Below, piece after piece: positions 27,879-36,031 of a stretch of 64,000 bases of DNA; within the stretch, counting starts at the first letter, position 1, and each line of letters begins with the position of its first letter. Origin of the DNA: Vagococcus penaei (lineage in GTDB: Bacteria; Bacillota; Bacilli; Lactobacillales; Vagococcaceae). The stretch is from NCBI RefSeq assembly GCF_001998885.1, contig NZ_CP019609.1, positions 1 to 64,000 of the forward strand, in the 5' to 3' direction. The notes under the pieces are model-generated. The model worked only from the letters and a program-made list of their open reading frames with translations. It made no database searches and was not told where the DNA came from. Position numbers and translations under genes: made by a program.

Positions 27879-29183
27879 TTATTTAATTTTAATAAGGCCG
27901 TTTATCAAGAAAATTCTTATGCGCATATTCGTAAAGGAGTTGAACCCGTAGGAAACTCTTTTAAGAGTTTTTATATGAGTGTTCTTAGCTTCGATTTTTC
28001 CATTGGAAAAATTATATTTTAGGGCATTTCGAATACCTTCCTCGTAGGAAATCAGATTGTCTATTTTATTTCTAAATTGTCTATCCAAGCTATCGGGTAA
28101 ATCTTTCAATAGTTCGAAAAATGACTGGTCATCTTTGTTTCTAAAGTGATACATTAGTAAATGAAAGATATCATAAGCTTCTTTTAGATTAGAAGAGAAT
28201 GAAAGTAGTCGATCAATCATCATAGATTCCGTTAAAAGAGGATGCTTTGGAGAAGGAAAGCTTCTCCAGGTTTTGAATTCTGAAATGGAAATAGTTGTTT
28301 GATTTTTCAGAAGACATTTCCAGTTTGATTTTAATTTATTGGCTTCTGAATTTTTCTTGTTGGCAACTAATGTCTTCATTTCTCGTACTCTCAAATCATT
28401 AAAAGCAGTGTTCAAATGCTTTACAATATGAAATCGATCAATGACTAGCTTAGCAGTAGGAAAGACTGTTTTAGTCAATTGAAAGTAAGCTGCATTCATA
28501 TCTGTTACTAAAAATTTAACTTTTCTCCGTTCCTCCAATGAAGAGCGATTAAAGTAAGGAATGATTTTCTCTAATTTCCTACTAGGTAAAACGTCCACTA
28601 ATTCACCTGTTTTCCCATCAGCACATATGAAGTTCATTTTATCTTCATAACTAGCGTGAGATCTAAACTCATCTACCATTAAAACTTCTGGAAAAGATCG
28701 AGGTTTAAGTTGTTGTGGGAGCTGTGATTCAACGGACTTAAGAACTCTTAAAACTGTAGTTAAAGAAACTTGGCATTGTTTAGATATAACTGTCATAGAG
28801 ATTTTCTCAGTTAATAATTCTAAAATCTTCAAAGTAATAAATTTACTGATATGACAATTTTTTTCAACAATAGAACACTGTGCGGTCCAATTGTGAGAAC
28901 AGTTTTTACAATGGAATCGTTGTTTCTTTAGTTTTAAAACAGTAGGCATATTTTGATAAGAATCTAATCGAATAGTTACTTCTTTTTTTCCATTCCTAAC
29001 AACCACACTTTTTCCTTCATTATCAACAACAGTTGACCCACAGGATTTACAAGCCGAAGGCATGGGAGAATAGATGCCAAAGATAATTAAAGAGTTCTTT
29101 CCTTTAACTTTAGCTTCCTCCGTATTTGTTAAATATAAATGTTCATCTGTAATTCGTAGCATTTTTTTGATATGATTATTCAC
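27879..29183 (-). CDS. ISL3-family transposase
   Basis: The 434-residue protein is full length for the family. The N-terminus has a zinc-ribbon-like CKSCGS and later CKNCSHNW, followed by a helix-turn-helix region (TVISKQCQVSLTTVLRVL). The DDE core has LMVDEFRSHA (first Asp), FLVTDMNAAYF (second Asp), VIDRFHIVKHLN and the C-terminal Glu region NGKIEAKNTHIKTLKRVSYGF. The coding sequence is intact, so the element may be active. Confidence 0.95.
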   Translation of the reverse strand: MNNHIKKMLRITDEHLYLTNTEEAKVKGKNSLIIFGIYSPMPSACKSCGSTVVDNEGKSVVVRNGKKEVTIRLDSYQNMPTVLKLKKQRFHCKNCSHNWTAQCSIVEKNCHISKFITLKILELLTEKISMTVISKQCQVSLTTVLRVLKSVESQLPQQLKPRSFPEVLMVDEFRSHASYEDKMNFICADGKTGELVDVLPSRKLEKIIPYFNRSSLEERRKVKFLVTDMNAAYFQLTKTVFPTAKLVIDRFHIVKHLNTAFNDLRVREMKTLVANKKNSEANKLKSNWKCLLKNQTTISISEFKTWRSFPSPKHPLLTESMMIDRLLSFSSNLKEAYDIFHLLMYHFRNKDDQSFFELLKDLPDSLDRQFRNKIDNLISYEEGIRNALKYNFSNGKIEAKNTHIKTLKRVSYGFNSFTNMRIRIFLINGLIKIK

Positions 29184-29268
29184 GACATGTCGTCCTTTCT
29201 ATCTTAGATTTTTGGTGGTACTTAAATTTTACTAGATAGACGACATGTTTTATATTTAAATAAACTAA

Positions 29269-29309
29269 AAAAGGACTGATGAATCAAATTTTGATTCATC
29301 AGTCCTTTA
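29269..29309. repeat. Perfect subterminal hairpin at the right ISL3 end
   Basis: AAAGGACTGATGAATCAAA is followed by its reverse complement. It overlaps the right inverted repeat and may insulate the transposase promoter. Confidence 0.75.
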
Positions 29310-29321
29310 AATTATAGAGCC

Positions 29322-29329
29322 TCTTTTTT
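29322..29329. repeat. 8-bp target-site duplication, right copy
   Basis: TCTTTTTT, identical to 27788-27795, directly follows the right end of the ISL3 element. Confidence 0.88.
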
Positions 29330-29358
29330 AGGTTTTAATGACTTTCATTTGTCCTTCG

Positions 29359-30773
29359 CTATTGTTCATTTTGTAATTTTGAATGTTTTATCCCATAACT
29401 AAAGTAGAAGATAACTCCTAAAATAATCCAAACACTAACCATTAATTTTGTTGAATTAGGTAGCATGAAAATAAAATAGATGCTGCATAATCCTCCTAAA
29501 ATCGGTAAAAATGGAAATAGTGGCATTTTGAAACCATTATTAGTAATATCGTGGCGCTTTCTTAGTAAAATGACACCAAATGAAATAAAAATAAAGGCGA
29601 TGAGTGTTCCGGCATTTATTAAGGCTGCTAAATCTCTTAAGGGAACAAGGCCTGCAAAGAATGCTTGGATAATGGTTGCAATAATAATAGCTTTCTTAGG
29701 TAACATTGTTTGTTGATCGATGGTACCAAAACGCTTTGGTAATAAACCATCACGACCTAGAGCATAGACTAAACGTGAGCTACCAATAAACATGGTAATC
29801 ATTGCGGTAAAAATACCAACTAAAGCGCCAATGGTGATTAATTTGTTCCAAGCAGTTAAGTTAACAACTTTTAGTGCATACGCAGCGGGATCATCAACAC
29901 CTAATTCTTTGTAATTAACAATTCCAGTTAATACTAGAGAAAAGGCAACATATAAAATAACAGAAATTATCACCGTTCCTAAAATTCCTTTTACTACATT
30001 TTTTTCTGGTTCAATAGTTTCAGCAGAATTTGATGCTAAAGCATCAAAACCGATAAAAGCAAAAAAGACTGTTGCCGCGGCAGTTGAAATACCACCTAAA
30101 CCGAATGGTGCCCCATGAAATTGTTCGGGGTAAAAGGGCACATAATTATCAGTATTAATGTAAAATATACCCACAATAATGAATAAAATGATAATGGCTA
30201 CTTTGATTAAAACAGCGATGTTTTCGATTTTTTGGACATTGACGCACCATGGCTAACAATAGCGTAGACGACTAAAACAATTAGGACCGCAGTCAAGTTG
30301 ACCGCACCACCTTCTAATGGACCTGTTTGTAGAGCTTTTGGTAGGTTGAGACCAATTGCTGATAACAAATTGTTATTAAAGTAAGCTGCAAAACCTGTCG
30401 CTTCAGCAGAAACGGCTAAAAAATATTCTAAAATCAATCCCCAACCTAAAAGCCAACCAATAATTTCACCATAAATGACTGAGCCAAATGAATAGGCTGA
30501 GCCAGCAACAGGCATAGCAGATGAAAATTCTGCGTAAGCCATTCCAACGATTCCAGAGACAACTGCTGCAACTAAAAAGGCAATTGCCACTGCAGGTCCA
30601 GCATGATTAGCTGCTTCATGTCCGGGTAAAATAAAAATACCAGTTCCGATAACGGCTCCAACTCCCAAGGCTAGTAAATCTCTAGCACGTAAGGTTCGCT
30701 GGAACCCAGCATCAGCTTTCATAAAGTTTTCTAAACGTTCTTTTTTAAAAATATTGATAATTGTCACTCCCAT
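29359..30773 (-). pseudogene. Frameshifted APC-family amino acid permease
   Basis: Two minus-strand frames together make one cationic-amino-acid-transporter-like APC permease of about 470 residues. The N-terminal piece (to about 30207) has LRARDLLALGVGAVIGTGIF and seven helices. It ends prematurely after SHGASMSKK, where the other frame continues with IENIAVLIKVAIIILF and the remaining helices, including FFAFIGFDALASNSAE. The shift falls at a six-A run (plus-strand T6 at 30228-30233): one more A restores the frame. The start is also unclear. The ATG at 30773 lacks a ribosome-binding site, while GGGAGTGA is correctly placed before an ATC (30758-30756) where homologues would start with MNIF. 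It may be a decayed gene or an assembly error. Confidence 0.82.
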
Positions 30774-30919
30774 AATATTAAATAGTTTAAATAGTCTGAA
30801 AATTCCAAACAATAGCTAAAATAATAGCTTAAATTGATTTGCTTGTCAATAGAATCAAGTTTTAGAAGTTAATCTTGTATGCTAAATCATGTATTTTTAA
30901 ACAAAATATAAAAATTGAA

Positions 30920-30948
30920 TTGTATATTTGTAAAAAATACTTTAAAAT
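30920..30948 (+). promoter_or_regulatory. Predicted sigma-A promoter of the DUF969 operon
   Basis: TTGTAT and TAAAAT are spaced 17 bases apart, about 45 bases before the ATG. Confidence 0.55.
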
Positions 30949-30993
30949 ATAGTAATTGCATAATATGCAAATTTTTTTTGGGGGGATATACAA

Positions 30994-31674
30994 ATGGAAT
31001 GGATTAAATTAATTGGAATTGTCATTATTGTATTAGGTTTTATTTTAAAATTAGATACAATTGCAGTTGTTATTATCGCAGGTTTAGCAACCGCACTCGT
31101 TTCTGGTGTTACGCCAGTTGAATTTTTAACAGAGCTAGGTAATGCTTTTGTCAATCAACGCTTTGTGACAATTTTCTTCTTAACGCTACCATTAATTGGT
31201 TTAGCTGAAAAGAGTGGGTTAAAAGAGCAAGCTGTTAGATTAATAAAGAAAATTAAGGGATTAAGTACAGGGTCATTCTTAAGTATTTATTTGATTATTC
31301 GTGAAGTATCTGGTGCTTTATCGATTCGTTTAGGCGGGCAACCACAGTTTGTTCGTCCGCTTGTTCAACCAATGGCTGAAGCAGCTGCTGAAGCTAAATA
31401 TGGTGAATTAGATGATGAAGACAAAGAAATTATCAAAGCCAAATCTGCTGCCATGGATAACTATGGGAACTTTTATGGGCAAAATGCCTATTTAGCTTCT
31501 GCAGGTGTATTGTTAATTGTCGGAACATTGGAGTCACTTGGTTATAAAGTATCTGGCTTATCAATCGCATTGGCGTCATTACCAATAGCTATTATTATGA
31601 TTGTGATTGGAATTTTAAGTAATTATCGTTATGATTTAAAATTAGCCAAAAAATATAAAAATAAAAAGAAATAA
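30994..31674 (+). CDS. DUF969 family membrane protein
   Basis: The 226-residue protein has five or so membrane helices and the family motifs PLIGLAEKSGLKEQA, IREVSGALSIRLGGQPQFVRP and MDNYGNFYGQNAYLASAG. DUF969 and DUF979 proteins are regularly encoded together, often beside pyrrolidone-carboxylate peptidase, and are thought to form a two-subunit transporter, possibly for pyroglutamate or related peptides; this is inference from context. Very strong GGGGGG ribosome-binding region before the ATG. Confidence 0.88.
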   Translation: MEWIKLIGIVIIVLGFILKLDTIAVVIIAGLATALVSGVTPVEFLTELGNAFVNQRFVTIFFLTLPLIGLAEKSGLKEQAVRLIKKIKGLSTGSFLSIYLIIREVSGALSIRLGGQPQFVRPLVQPMAEAAAEAKYGELDDEDKEIIKAKSAAMDNYGNFYGQNAYLASAGVLLIVGTLESLGYKVSGLSIALASLPIAIIMIVIGILSNYRYDLKLAKKYKNKKK

Positions 31675-31689
31675 GGAGGCATAACTTGT

Positions 31690-32613
31690 ATGCAAGAACT
31701 ATTTGATAAATTATTGGAATTTTTCTATGTATTAGTTGGTTTACAATTACTGTATACTGGGTTCAAAGTTTTTCAAGATAAAAATAATAGTAAGCGAATT
31801 GGTTCGGGAATATTTTGGATTGATTTAGGATTGCTTTTTGCATTAGGAAAAGTGCTTCCTGGTGTAGTTAGTGGTCTTTTAGTAGTATTATTAGGTGTTA
31901 TTACACTATTCAAGCAATTTGAAATTAGTCAATTTAAGGTGCCTTCACAAGAAAAATTAGAGGCAAATGCTAAAAAATATGGTAATTTAATTTTTATTCC
32001 GGTTTTAAGTTTAGCTATTGTTTCTGTTATCATGGTTAAAATTTTTCCCGCATCAAGTATTGCGGCAATCGGTATCGCATCAATTGTTGGGATTATTTTA
32101 GCAATGATTATCTTTAAATCAACAGCAAAAGAAACGATTAATGAAAGTAATCGTATGGTTCAAGCGATGGGGACATCAGGGATTTTACCACAACTATTGG
32201 CTGCCTTAGGTGCTATTTTTGCACTTGCTGGTGTTGGAGATGTAATTTCTGGTATCATCGGTGGAGTTGTTCCTGAAGGTAATCGCTTTTTCGGAGTCGT
32301 TGCTTATGTTTTAGGTATGGTTTTTTTCACAATGATTATGGGAAATGCCTTTGCAGCGTTTACAGTAATTACAGCCGGTATTGGTTTACCATTTGTTATT
32401 CTACAAGGTGCAGATCCAATTATTACTGCAGCGTTAGCGATGACCGCTGGTTTTTGTGGAACATTGTTAACACCAATGGCAGCAAATTTTAATATCCTTC
32501 CAGCATCATTATTAGAAATGAAAAATGAATTTGGTGTGATTAAAGAGCAAGCAATAACTGCTTTAATTTTAATTGTTGTTCATATTGTGTTAATGTATTA
32601 TTGGGCATTTTAA
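31690..32613 (+). CDS. DUF979 family membrane protein
   Basis: The 307-residue protein has about nine helices, with MIMGNAFAAFTVITAGIGLPF and MTAGFCGTLLTPMAANFN as conserved stretches that look like re-entrant or substrate-binding segments. It follows the DUF969 gene by 15 bases with ribosome-binding site AAGGAGG, and is followed by pcp, so the three products likely act together on pyroglutamyl compounds. Confidence 0.88.
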   Translation: MQELFDKLLEFFYVLVGLQLLYTGFKVFQDKNNSKRIGSGIFWIDLGLLFALGKVLPGVVSGLLVVLLGVITLFKQFEISQFKVPSQEKLEANAKKYGNLIFIPVLSLAIVSVIMVKIFPASSIAAIGIASIVGIILAMIIFKSTAKETINESNRMVQAMGTSGILPQLLAALGAIFALAGVGDVISGIIGGVVPEGNRFFGVVAYVLGMVFFTMIMGNAFAAFTVITAGIGLPFVILQGADPIITAALAMTAGFCGTLLTPMAANFNILPASLLEMKNEFGVIKEQAITALILIVVHIVLMYYWAF

Positions 32614-32631
32614 TTTTAGGAGGTCAACAAC

Positions 32632-33279
32632 ATGAAAATTTTAGTTACTGGATTTGATCCGTTTGGTCAAGATACAATGAACCCGGCAATTGAAGCCGTT
32701 AAGTTATTACCAGAAACAATTAAGGGTGCTGAAATTGTCAAATTAGAGATTCCAACGGTATTTGGTAAGAGTGCAGCTGTTGTTAAAGAAAGATTGCAAC
32801 AACATGATATTGATTATGTGCTACATGTTGGTCAAGCAGGTGGTCGTTTTGATTTAACACCTGAGCGAGTAGCAATTAATTTAGATGACGCAAGAATTCC
32901 GGATAATGATGGTAATCAACCGATTGATGTCCCCATTCAAACAACAGGAGAAGCTGCTTATTTTTCACAACATCCAGTTAAAGCAATGGTTACAGCAATT
33001 AAGGCAGTTGGTTTGCCAGCTTCTGTGTCCAATTCTGCTGGGACTTTTGTTTGTAATCATATTATGTATCAATCACTATTTATGGCTCATACAGAATTTA
33101 AAACAGTCAAAGCTGGTTTTATTCATGTACCATTTTTACCAGAACAAGTGGTTGAACGCCCAGGTATGCCAGCCATGAGTTTAGCTGATATTACTCGTGG
33201 ATTAGAAGCAGCGATTGGTGCAATTGTTGAATTTGATGGTCAACCTGATTTAGCAATTATAGGTGGTCAAACCCACTAA
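32632..33279 (+). CDS. pcp: Pyrrolidone-carboxylate peptidase (pyroglutamyl peptidase I)
   Basis: A cytosolic cysteine peptidase that removes N-terminal pyroglutamate from peptides. The 215-residue protein has the C15-family triad: Glu in [18 protein letters not shown], Cys in [14 protein letters not shown] and His in [12 protein letters not shown]. Length and start [10 protein letters not shown] are typical. It is the last gene of the DUF969-DUF979-pcp operon. Confidence 0.96.
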   Translation: MKILVTGFDPFGQDTMNPAIEAVKLLPETIKGAEIVKLEIPTVFGKSAAVVKERLQQHDIDYVLHVGQAGGRFDLTPERVAINLDDARIPDNDGNQPIDVPIQTTGEAAYFSQHPVKAMVTAIKAVGLPASVSNSAGTFVCNHIMYQSLFMAHTEFKTVKAGFIHVPFLPEQVVERPGMPAMSLADITRGLEAAIGAIVEFDGQPDLAIIGGQTH

Positions 33280-33295
33280 TAATTGTTGCTTAAAT

Positions 33296-33340
33296 AAAAA
33301 ATCCCCTAATGGAAAGTAAGTCATTAGGGGATTTTTTTAT
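33296..33340 (+). terminator. Bidirectional intrinsic terminator
   Basis: A 16-bp stem: AAAAAATCCCCTAATG pairs with 33322-33337. The T-run on the right and the A-run on the left make it usable by pcp and by the convergent phosphodiesterase gene. Confidence 0.9.
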
Positions 33341-34626
33341 TTAAAAATAGCTTGAATGACGTCACCATCACTATTTTTAGGGAAGTTATTCAATTTGAGT
33401 AATTTAGCAAAAGTGGGTGCTTCATCAATTAGTCTAGCCTGATTGATTCGTTGGTTTTCTTTAATATCAGGGCCACTGAATAAAAGTGTTGTTTGATAGT
33501 CATCTTTACTAGGATGATAACCATGAACAGCTCGGTAACGTTCAGATTGACCGATGTCTTGATGATTTGTTTTTTCTATTACATGACCAACTGCTTCATC
33601 GATAAAGTAATAGCCAGGTTTTGCCTCAACCATAAATAGCGCCTCAGGGTCTGCTCCCATTTCATGAATCACTGGTTGTTGATAGATACTTTCAATTCCT
33701 TCGATTTTTAATAATTCTTGGTAAATTATATCAGACTTGATTTTTGTATCTCCTTGTTGATAGATGTAGGCAGATCCATCAGCACTTTTTGCATAGAAAG
33801 GCGTTTTTTTGGGAATACGTCCTTTTTTTGTTAACTTCAACCAGTCTTTTTGTACAAAAAAAGCATTTAAGCGAATCATGGTATGGACATTTAGTTGGGA
33901 GTGGTCGCCTAAAATAGCGATATTTGTTTGTTCAGCAAGACAGGCTTCTTTTAGAGCATTTAGCAATAAACCAATTCGTTTATCTTGCCTTAAAAGTGCC
34001 TCATTGGCTTCTTTGGAGTCAGTCCCATGGGCATGACAAGCACTATCTAAATCGACAAGATGAATTAATGTCAAGTCTGGTTTCTTTGACTTTATAGTAT
34101 CAACAGCACAAGCGGTAATAAAATCATCTAAAAAGGGCTGTTTAATACCACGACGCAAGTGTCCGTATCGTTTATTCATTTGAATTAAAAATTGAGGTGT
34201 GCTAGCATTTAATGAGACCAATACTTGATTGGTCCAGATTCGATTAGGAAAAATTTCAGCAATATTATAATCAATTTTACTACGCGCAGTTACTGGCCAA
34301 AGAAAAGCTGCAGTTGTTAAACCTTGTTGTTTAGCTAGTTGATAGATTGTAGGTGATTGAATTGCTTGGTCATACCAAAACCAATCAGGAGATTGTTTAC
34401 TGGGTTGTCGGTAAGTGTTGTTAACAATACCATGTTTGCTTGGATAGACACCTGTAACAATCGTTGTATGTGATGGATAAGTTAATGATGGATAAATTGC
34501 TTCAACATTTTGAATCCACGTGCCAGTTTGTATTAATTGCTGAATGTTTGGCAAGTGATTAAGTTGTTTAGACAATCGAGAGGCACCTAAGGCATCGATT
34601 GAAATAATTAATAATTTATTTGTCAT
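33337..34626 (-). CDS. Type I phosphodiesterase / nucleotide pyrophosphatase family protein
   Basis: The 429-residue protein is an alkaline-phosphatase-superfamily hydrolase. Metal ligands are visible: Asp in LIISIDALGA, the nucleophile Thr or Ser in YPSLTYPSHTTIVTG, Asp and His in HLVDLDSACHAHG, Asp-His in ILGDHSQ and His in AVHGYHPS. No signal peptide is present, so it probably acts in the cytosol. The physiological substrate (nucleotide sugar, phosphodiester or phosphonate) cannot be told. It is monocistronic, and its gene is divergent from the aro leader. Confidence 0.88.
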   Translation of the reverse strand: MTNKLLIISIDALGASRLSKQLNHLPNIQQLIQTGTWIQNVEAIYPSLTYPSHTTIVTGVYPSKHGIVNNTYRQPSKQSPDWFWYDQAIQSPTIYQLAKQQGLTTAAFLWPVTARSKIDYNIAEIFPNRIWTNQVLVSLNASTPQFLIQMNKRYGHLRRGIKQPFLDDFITACAVDTIKSKKPDLTLIHLVDLDSACHAHGTDSKEANEALLRQDKRIGLLLNALKEACLAEQTNIAILGDHSQLNVHTMIRLNAFFVQKDWLKLTKKGRIPKKTPFYAKSADGSAYIYQQGDTKIKSDIIYQELLKIEGIESIYQQPVIHEMGADPEALFMVEAKPGYYFIDEAVGHVIEKTNHQDIGQSERYRAVHGYHPSKDDYQTTLLFSGPDIKENQRINQARLIDEAPTFAKLLKLNNFPKNSDGDVIQAIFK

Positions 34627-34741
34627 AATACACCTTCCTTTAGCTTAGTATAACAAAAAGTTACTGTATCGACCATTTAGTGATAGCAATAATCATGCAG
34701 TTAGTCTAATCGATTGAAACTGAAAAATAATAAAAAAATAA

Positions 34742-34770
34742 TTGACAAGCCAGATGATTATCGTTATACT
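34742..34770 (+). promoter_or_regulatory. Sigma-A promoter of the aro operon leader
   Basis: TTGACA (perfect -35) and TATACT (-10) are spaced exactly 17 bases apart. Transcription would start near 34777, about 20 bases before the ribosome-binding site of the leader peptide. Confidence 0.85.
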
Positions 34771-34809
34771 TACTTCAACATTTACGAAAATTACGTTGAG
34801 GTGACGAAA

Positions 34810-34884
34810 ATGAACAAACAAAATCATATAAACATCACACAACTAAATACTTTTTACTTTAGCTATTTTAGATTTTGTTTGTAG
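34810..34884 (+). CDS. Phe/Tyr-rich leader peptide of the aro operon
   Basis: A 24-codon ORF with ATG at 34810, TAG at 34882 and a strong ribosome-binding site GAGGTGA 5 bases upstream. Codons 15-22 read FYFSYFRF: four Phe and two Tyr in eight codons. It sits between a near-perfect promoter and a series of alternative hairpins ending in an intrinsic terminator, and upstream of the genes for Phe and Tyr synthesis. This is the textbook layout of ribosome-mediated attenuation. The peptide itself is probably only a sensor of Phe-tRNA and Tyr-tRNA charging. It is too short to be called by ordinary gene finders. Confidence 0.82.
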   Translation: MNKQNHINITQLNTFYFSYFRFCL

Positions 34885-34946
34885 TCAGTCAAACTGATGG
34901 GTACAAACAACGTAAACAACGCTCAATTGTTTGTATCTATGATGGC
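34875..34946 (+). promoter_or_regulatory. Alternative pairing segments of the aro attenuator
   Basis: Segment 1 (TTGTTTGTA, 34875-34883, covering the leader stop codon) and segment 3 (identical, 34927-34935) are both complementary to segment 2 (TACAAACAA, 34902-34910). A further segment, TATCTATGATGGC (34934-34946), pairs with the 5' arm of the downstream terminator (34973-34984) with one bulge and so can act as antiterminator. Segments 1 and 2 enclose a nested CAGT/ACTG hairpin. Confidence 0.72.
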
Positions 34947-34972
34947 TAAGGCATTTTACATTGACTTTAGAT

Positions 34973-35005
34973 GCCACATAGATAAAAAATCTATAGTGGC
35001 TTTTT
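34973..35005 (+). terminator. Attenuator terminator of the aro operon
   Basis: GCCACATAGAT pairs with ATCTATAGTGGC (one bulged A) and is followed by five T. Its 5' arm can alternatively pair with 34934-34946, and its first bases ATGCC also with GGCAT at 34950-34954. Confidence 0.82.
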
Positions 35006-35033
35006 CGTTGGAATAATTATACTTACTTACGTT

Positions 35034-35085
35034 AAAACGATAACTATAGATTGGTTTCTTACAATCAATGTAGTTATCGTTTTTT
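35034..35085 (+). terminator. Second terminator-like hairpin before aroE
   Basis: AAACGATAACTA pairs with TAGTTATCGTTT, and an inner GATTG pairs with CAATC; six T follow. It lies between the attenuator and aroE. Its control is unclear: if always active it would silence the operon. A TATAAT (35088-35093) directly behind it could be a -10 of a second promoter, but no -35 is seen. Confidence 0.72.
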
Positions 35086-35113
35086 GTTATAATTAAATGA
35101 CTAGAAAAGGAAC

Positions 35114-36013
35114 GTGAAAAAGTTGGTAAAAAAAATTTCTGGAAATACAAAGACATATGGTGTGCTTGCAAATCCTATTAAGCACAGCCTATCACCACTA
35201 ATCCATAATACGGCATTCCAAACGGCAAATATGGATGCAGTTTATTTAGCTTTTGAAGTGAAAAATAATCGAATTGAAGAAGCGCTAGCTGGAGTTAGAG
35301 CACTTGAACTGTCTGGTGTAAATATCTCGATGCCTTATAAGCGAATGGCATTAGATTATTTGATAGAGAATAATTTTCCTGTCTGTGAAGTGAGCGAACT
35401 AGTTGGGTCATGCAATACTATTGTGAATACTGGACGTAGACTTAGAGGGTACAATACAGATGGTATCGGATTAGTAACTAGTATAGAGAAAGAAGGGATT
35501 AGTTTAGCTGGGAAACGTCTATCAATTTTAGGTGCAGGTGGTGCGGCACGAGCGATAGTTTGTCAGTTAGCTAAATCATCTGTTCAATCAATTGTTATTT
35601 TTAAACGTCATAATGAGTCGTTTCAAGATGTATCAGCATATTTTAACTTAATTTCAATGGTGTTAGGCGTTAAGATTGATGTTTATCCTTATGAAAATGT
35701 TAAATTGATGCAAGAAGTTTTTGCACAAACGGACATATTAATTAATGCTACACAAGTTGGTATGACCGGTTATCCAGGCTTACCAATTGAATCAGCTGAT
35801 ATGTTACATGAAAAATTGATTGTGGTTGATTTGATTTATGCACCACTTGAAACAGAATTTTTAAAAGCGGCAAAAACTAAAGGATGTCGAACAATGAATG
35901 GAATAGGCATGTTGCTTTATCAAGCAGCAAGTTCATTTAAGTTAATGACTGGCAAGACGATGCCGATAGACCAGGTTAAAGTCGCAATTGAACAACAATT
36001 AAATAAATTATAA
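35114..36013 (+). CDS. aroE: Shikimate dehydrogenase
   Basis: AroE reduces 3-dehydroshikimate to shikimate with NADPH. The 299-residue protein has the substrate-binding KHSLSPLIHNTAF, the catalytic Lys in VNISMPYKRMA, GYNTDGIG, the nucleotide-binding GAGGAARAI and the C-terminal NGIGMLLYQAA. The start is GTG at 35114 behind AAAAGGAAC. The N-terminus is about 12 residues longer than the minimal family form. It is the first structural gene of an eight-gene aromatic operon. Confidence 0.95.
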   Translation: MKKLVKKISGNTKTYGVLANPIKHSLSPLIHNTAFQTANMDAVYLAFEVKNNRIEEALAGVRALELSGVNISMPYKRMALDYLIENNFPVCEVSELVGSCNTIVNTGRRLRGYNTDGIGLVTSIEKEGISLAGKRLSILGAGGAARAIVCQLAKSSVQSIVIFKRHNESFQDVSAYFNLISMVLGVKIDVYPYENVKLMQEVFAQTDILINATQVGMTGYPGLPIESADMLHEKLIVVDLIYAPLETEFLKAAKTKGCRTMNGIGMLLYQAASSFKLMTGKTMPIDQVKVAIEQQLNKL

Positions 36014-36031
36014 AGTGAGGAGACTAATAAA

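Larger units (their letters stand above)
27796..29321 (-). mobile_element. ISL3-family insertion sequence (1526 bp)
   Basis: Imperfect inverted repeats of about 29 bp: both ends begin GGCTCT, and GGACTGATGA recurs 11 bases further in. An 8-bp direct repeat TCTTTTTT flanks the element, as expected for ISL3 insertions. One transposase gene on the minus strand fills it. Terminator-like hairpins lie just inside both ends (27835-27876 and 29269-29309). Confidence 0.93.

Noticed and set aside
34820-35113. T-box riboswitch in the aro leader
   Set aside because: The conserved T-box antiterminator bulge (TGGNACCGCG-type) is absent; the Phe/Tyr leader ORF explains the hairpins better.
34956-35171. Minus-strand 71-codon frame across the aro leader
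   Set aside because: It overlaps the attenuator hairpins and the start of aroE on the opposite strand, has no ribosome-binding site and no recognisable protein features.
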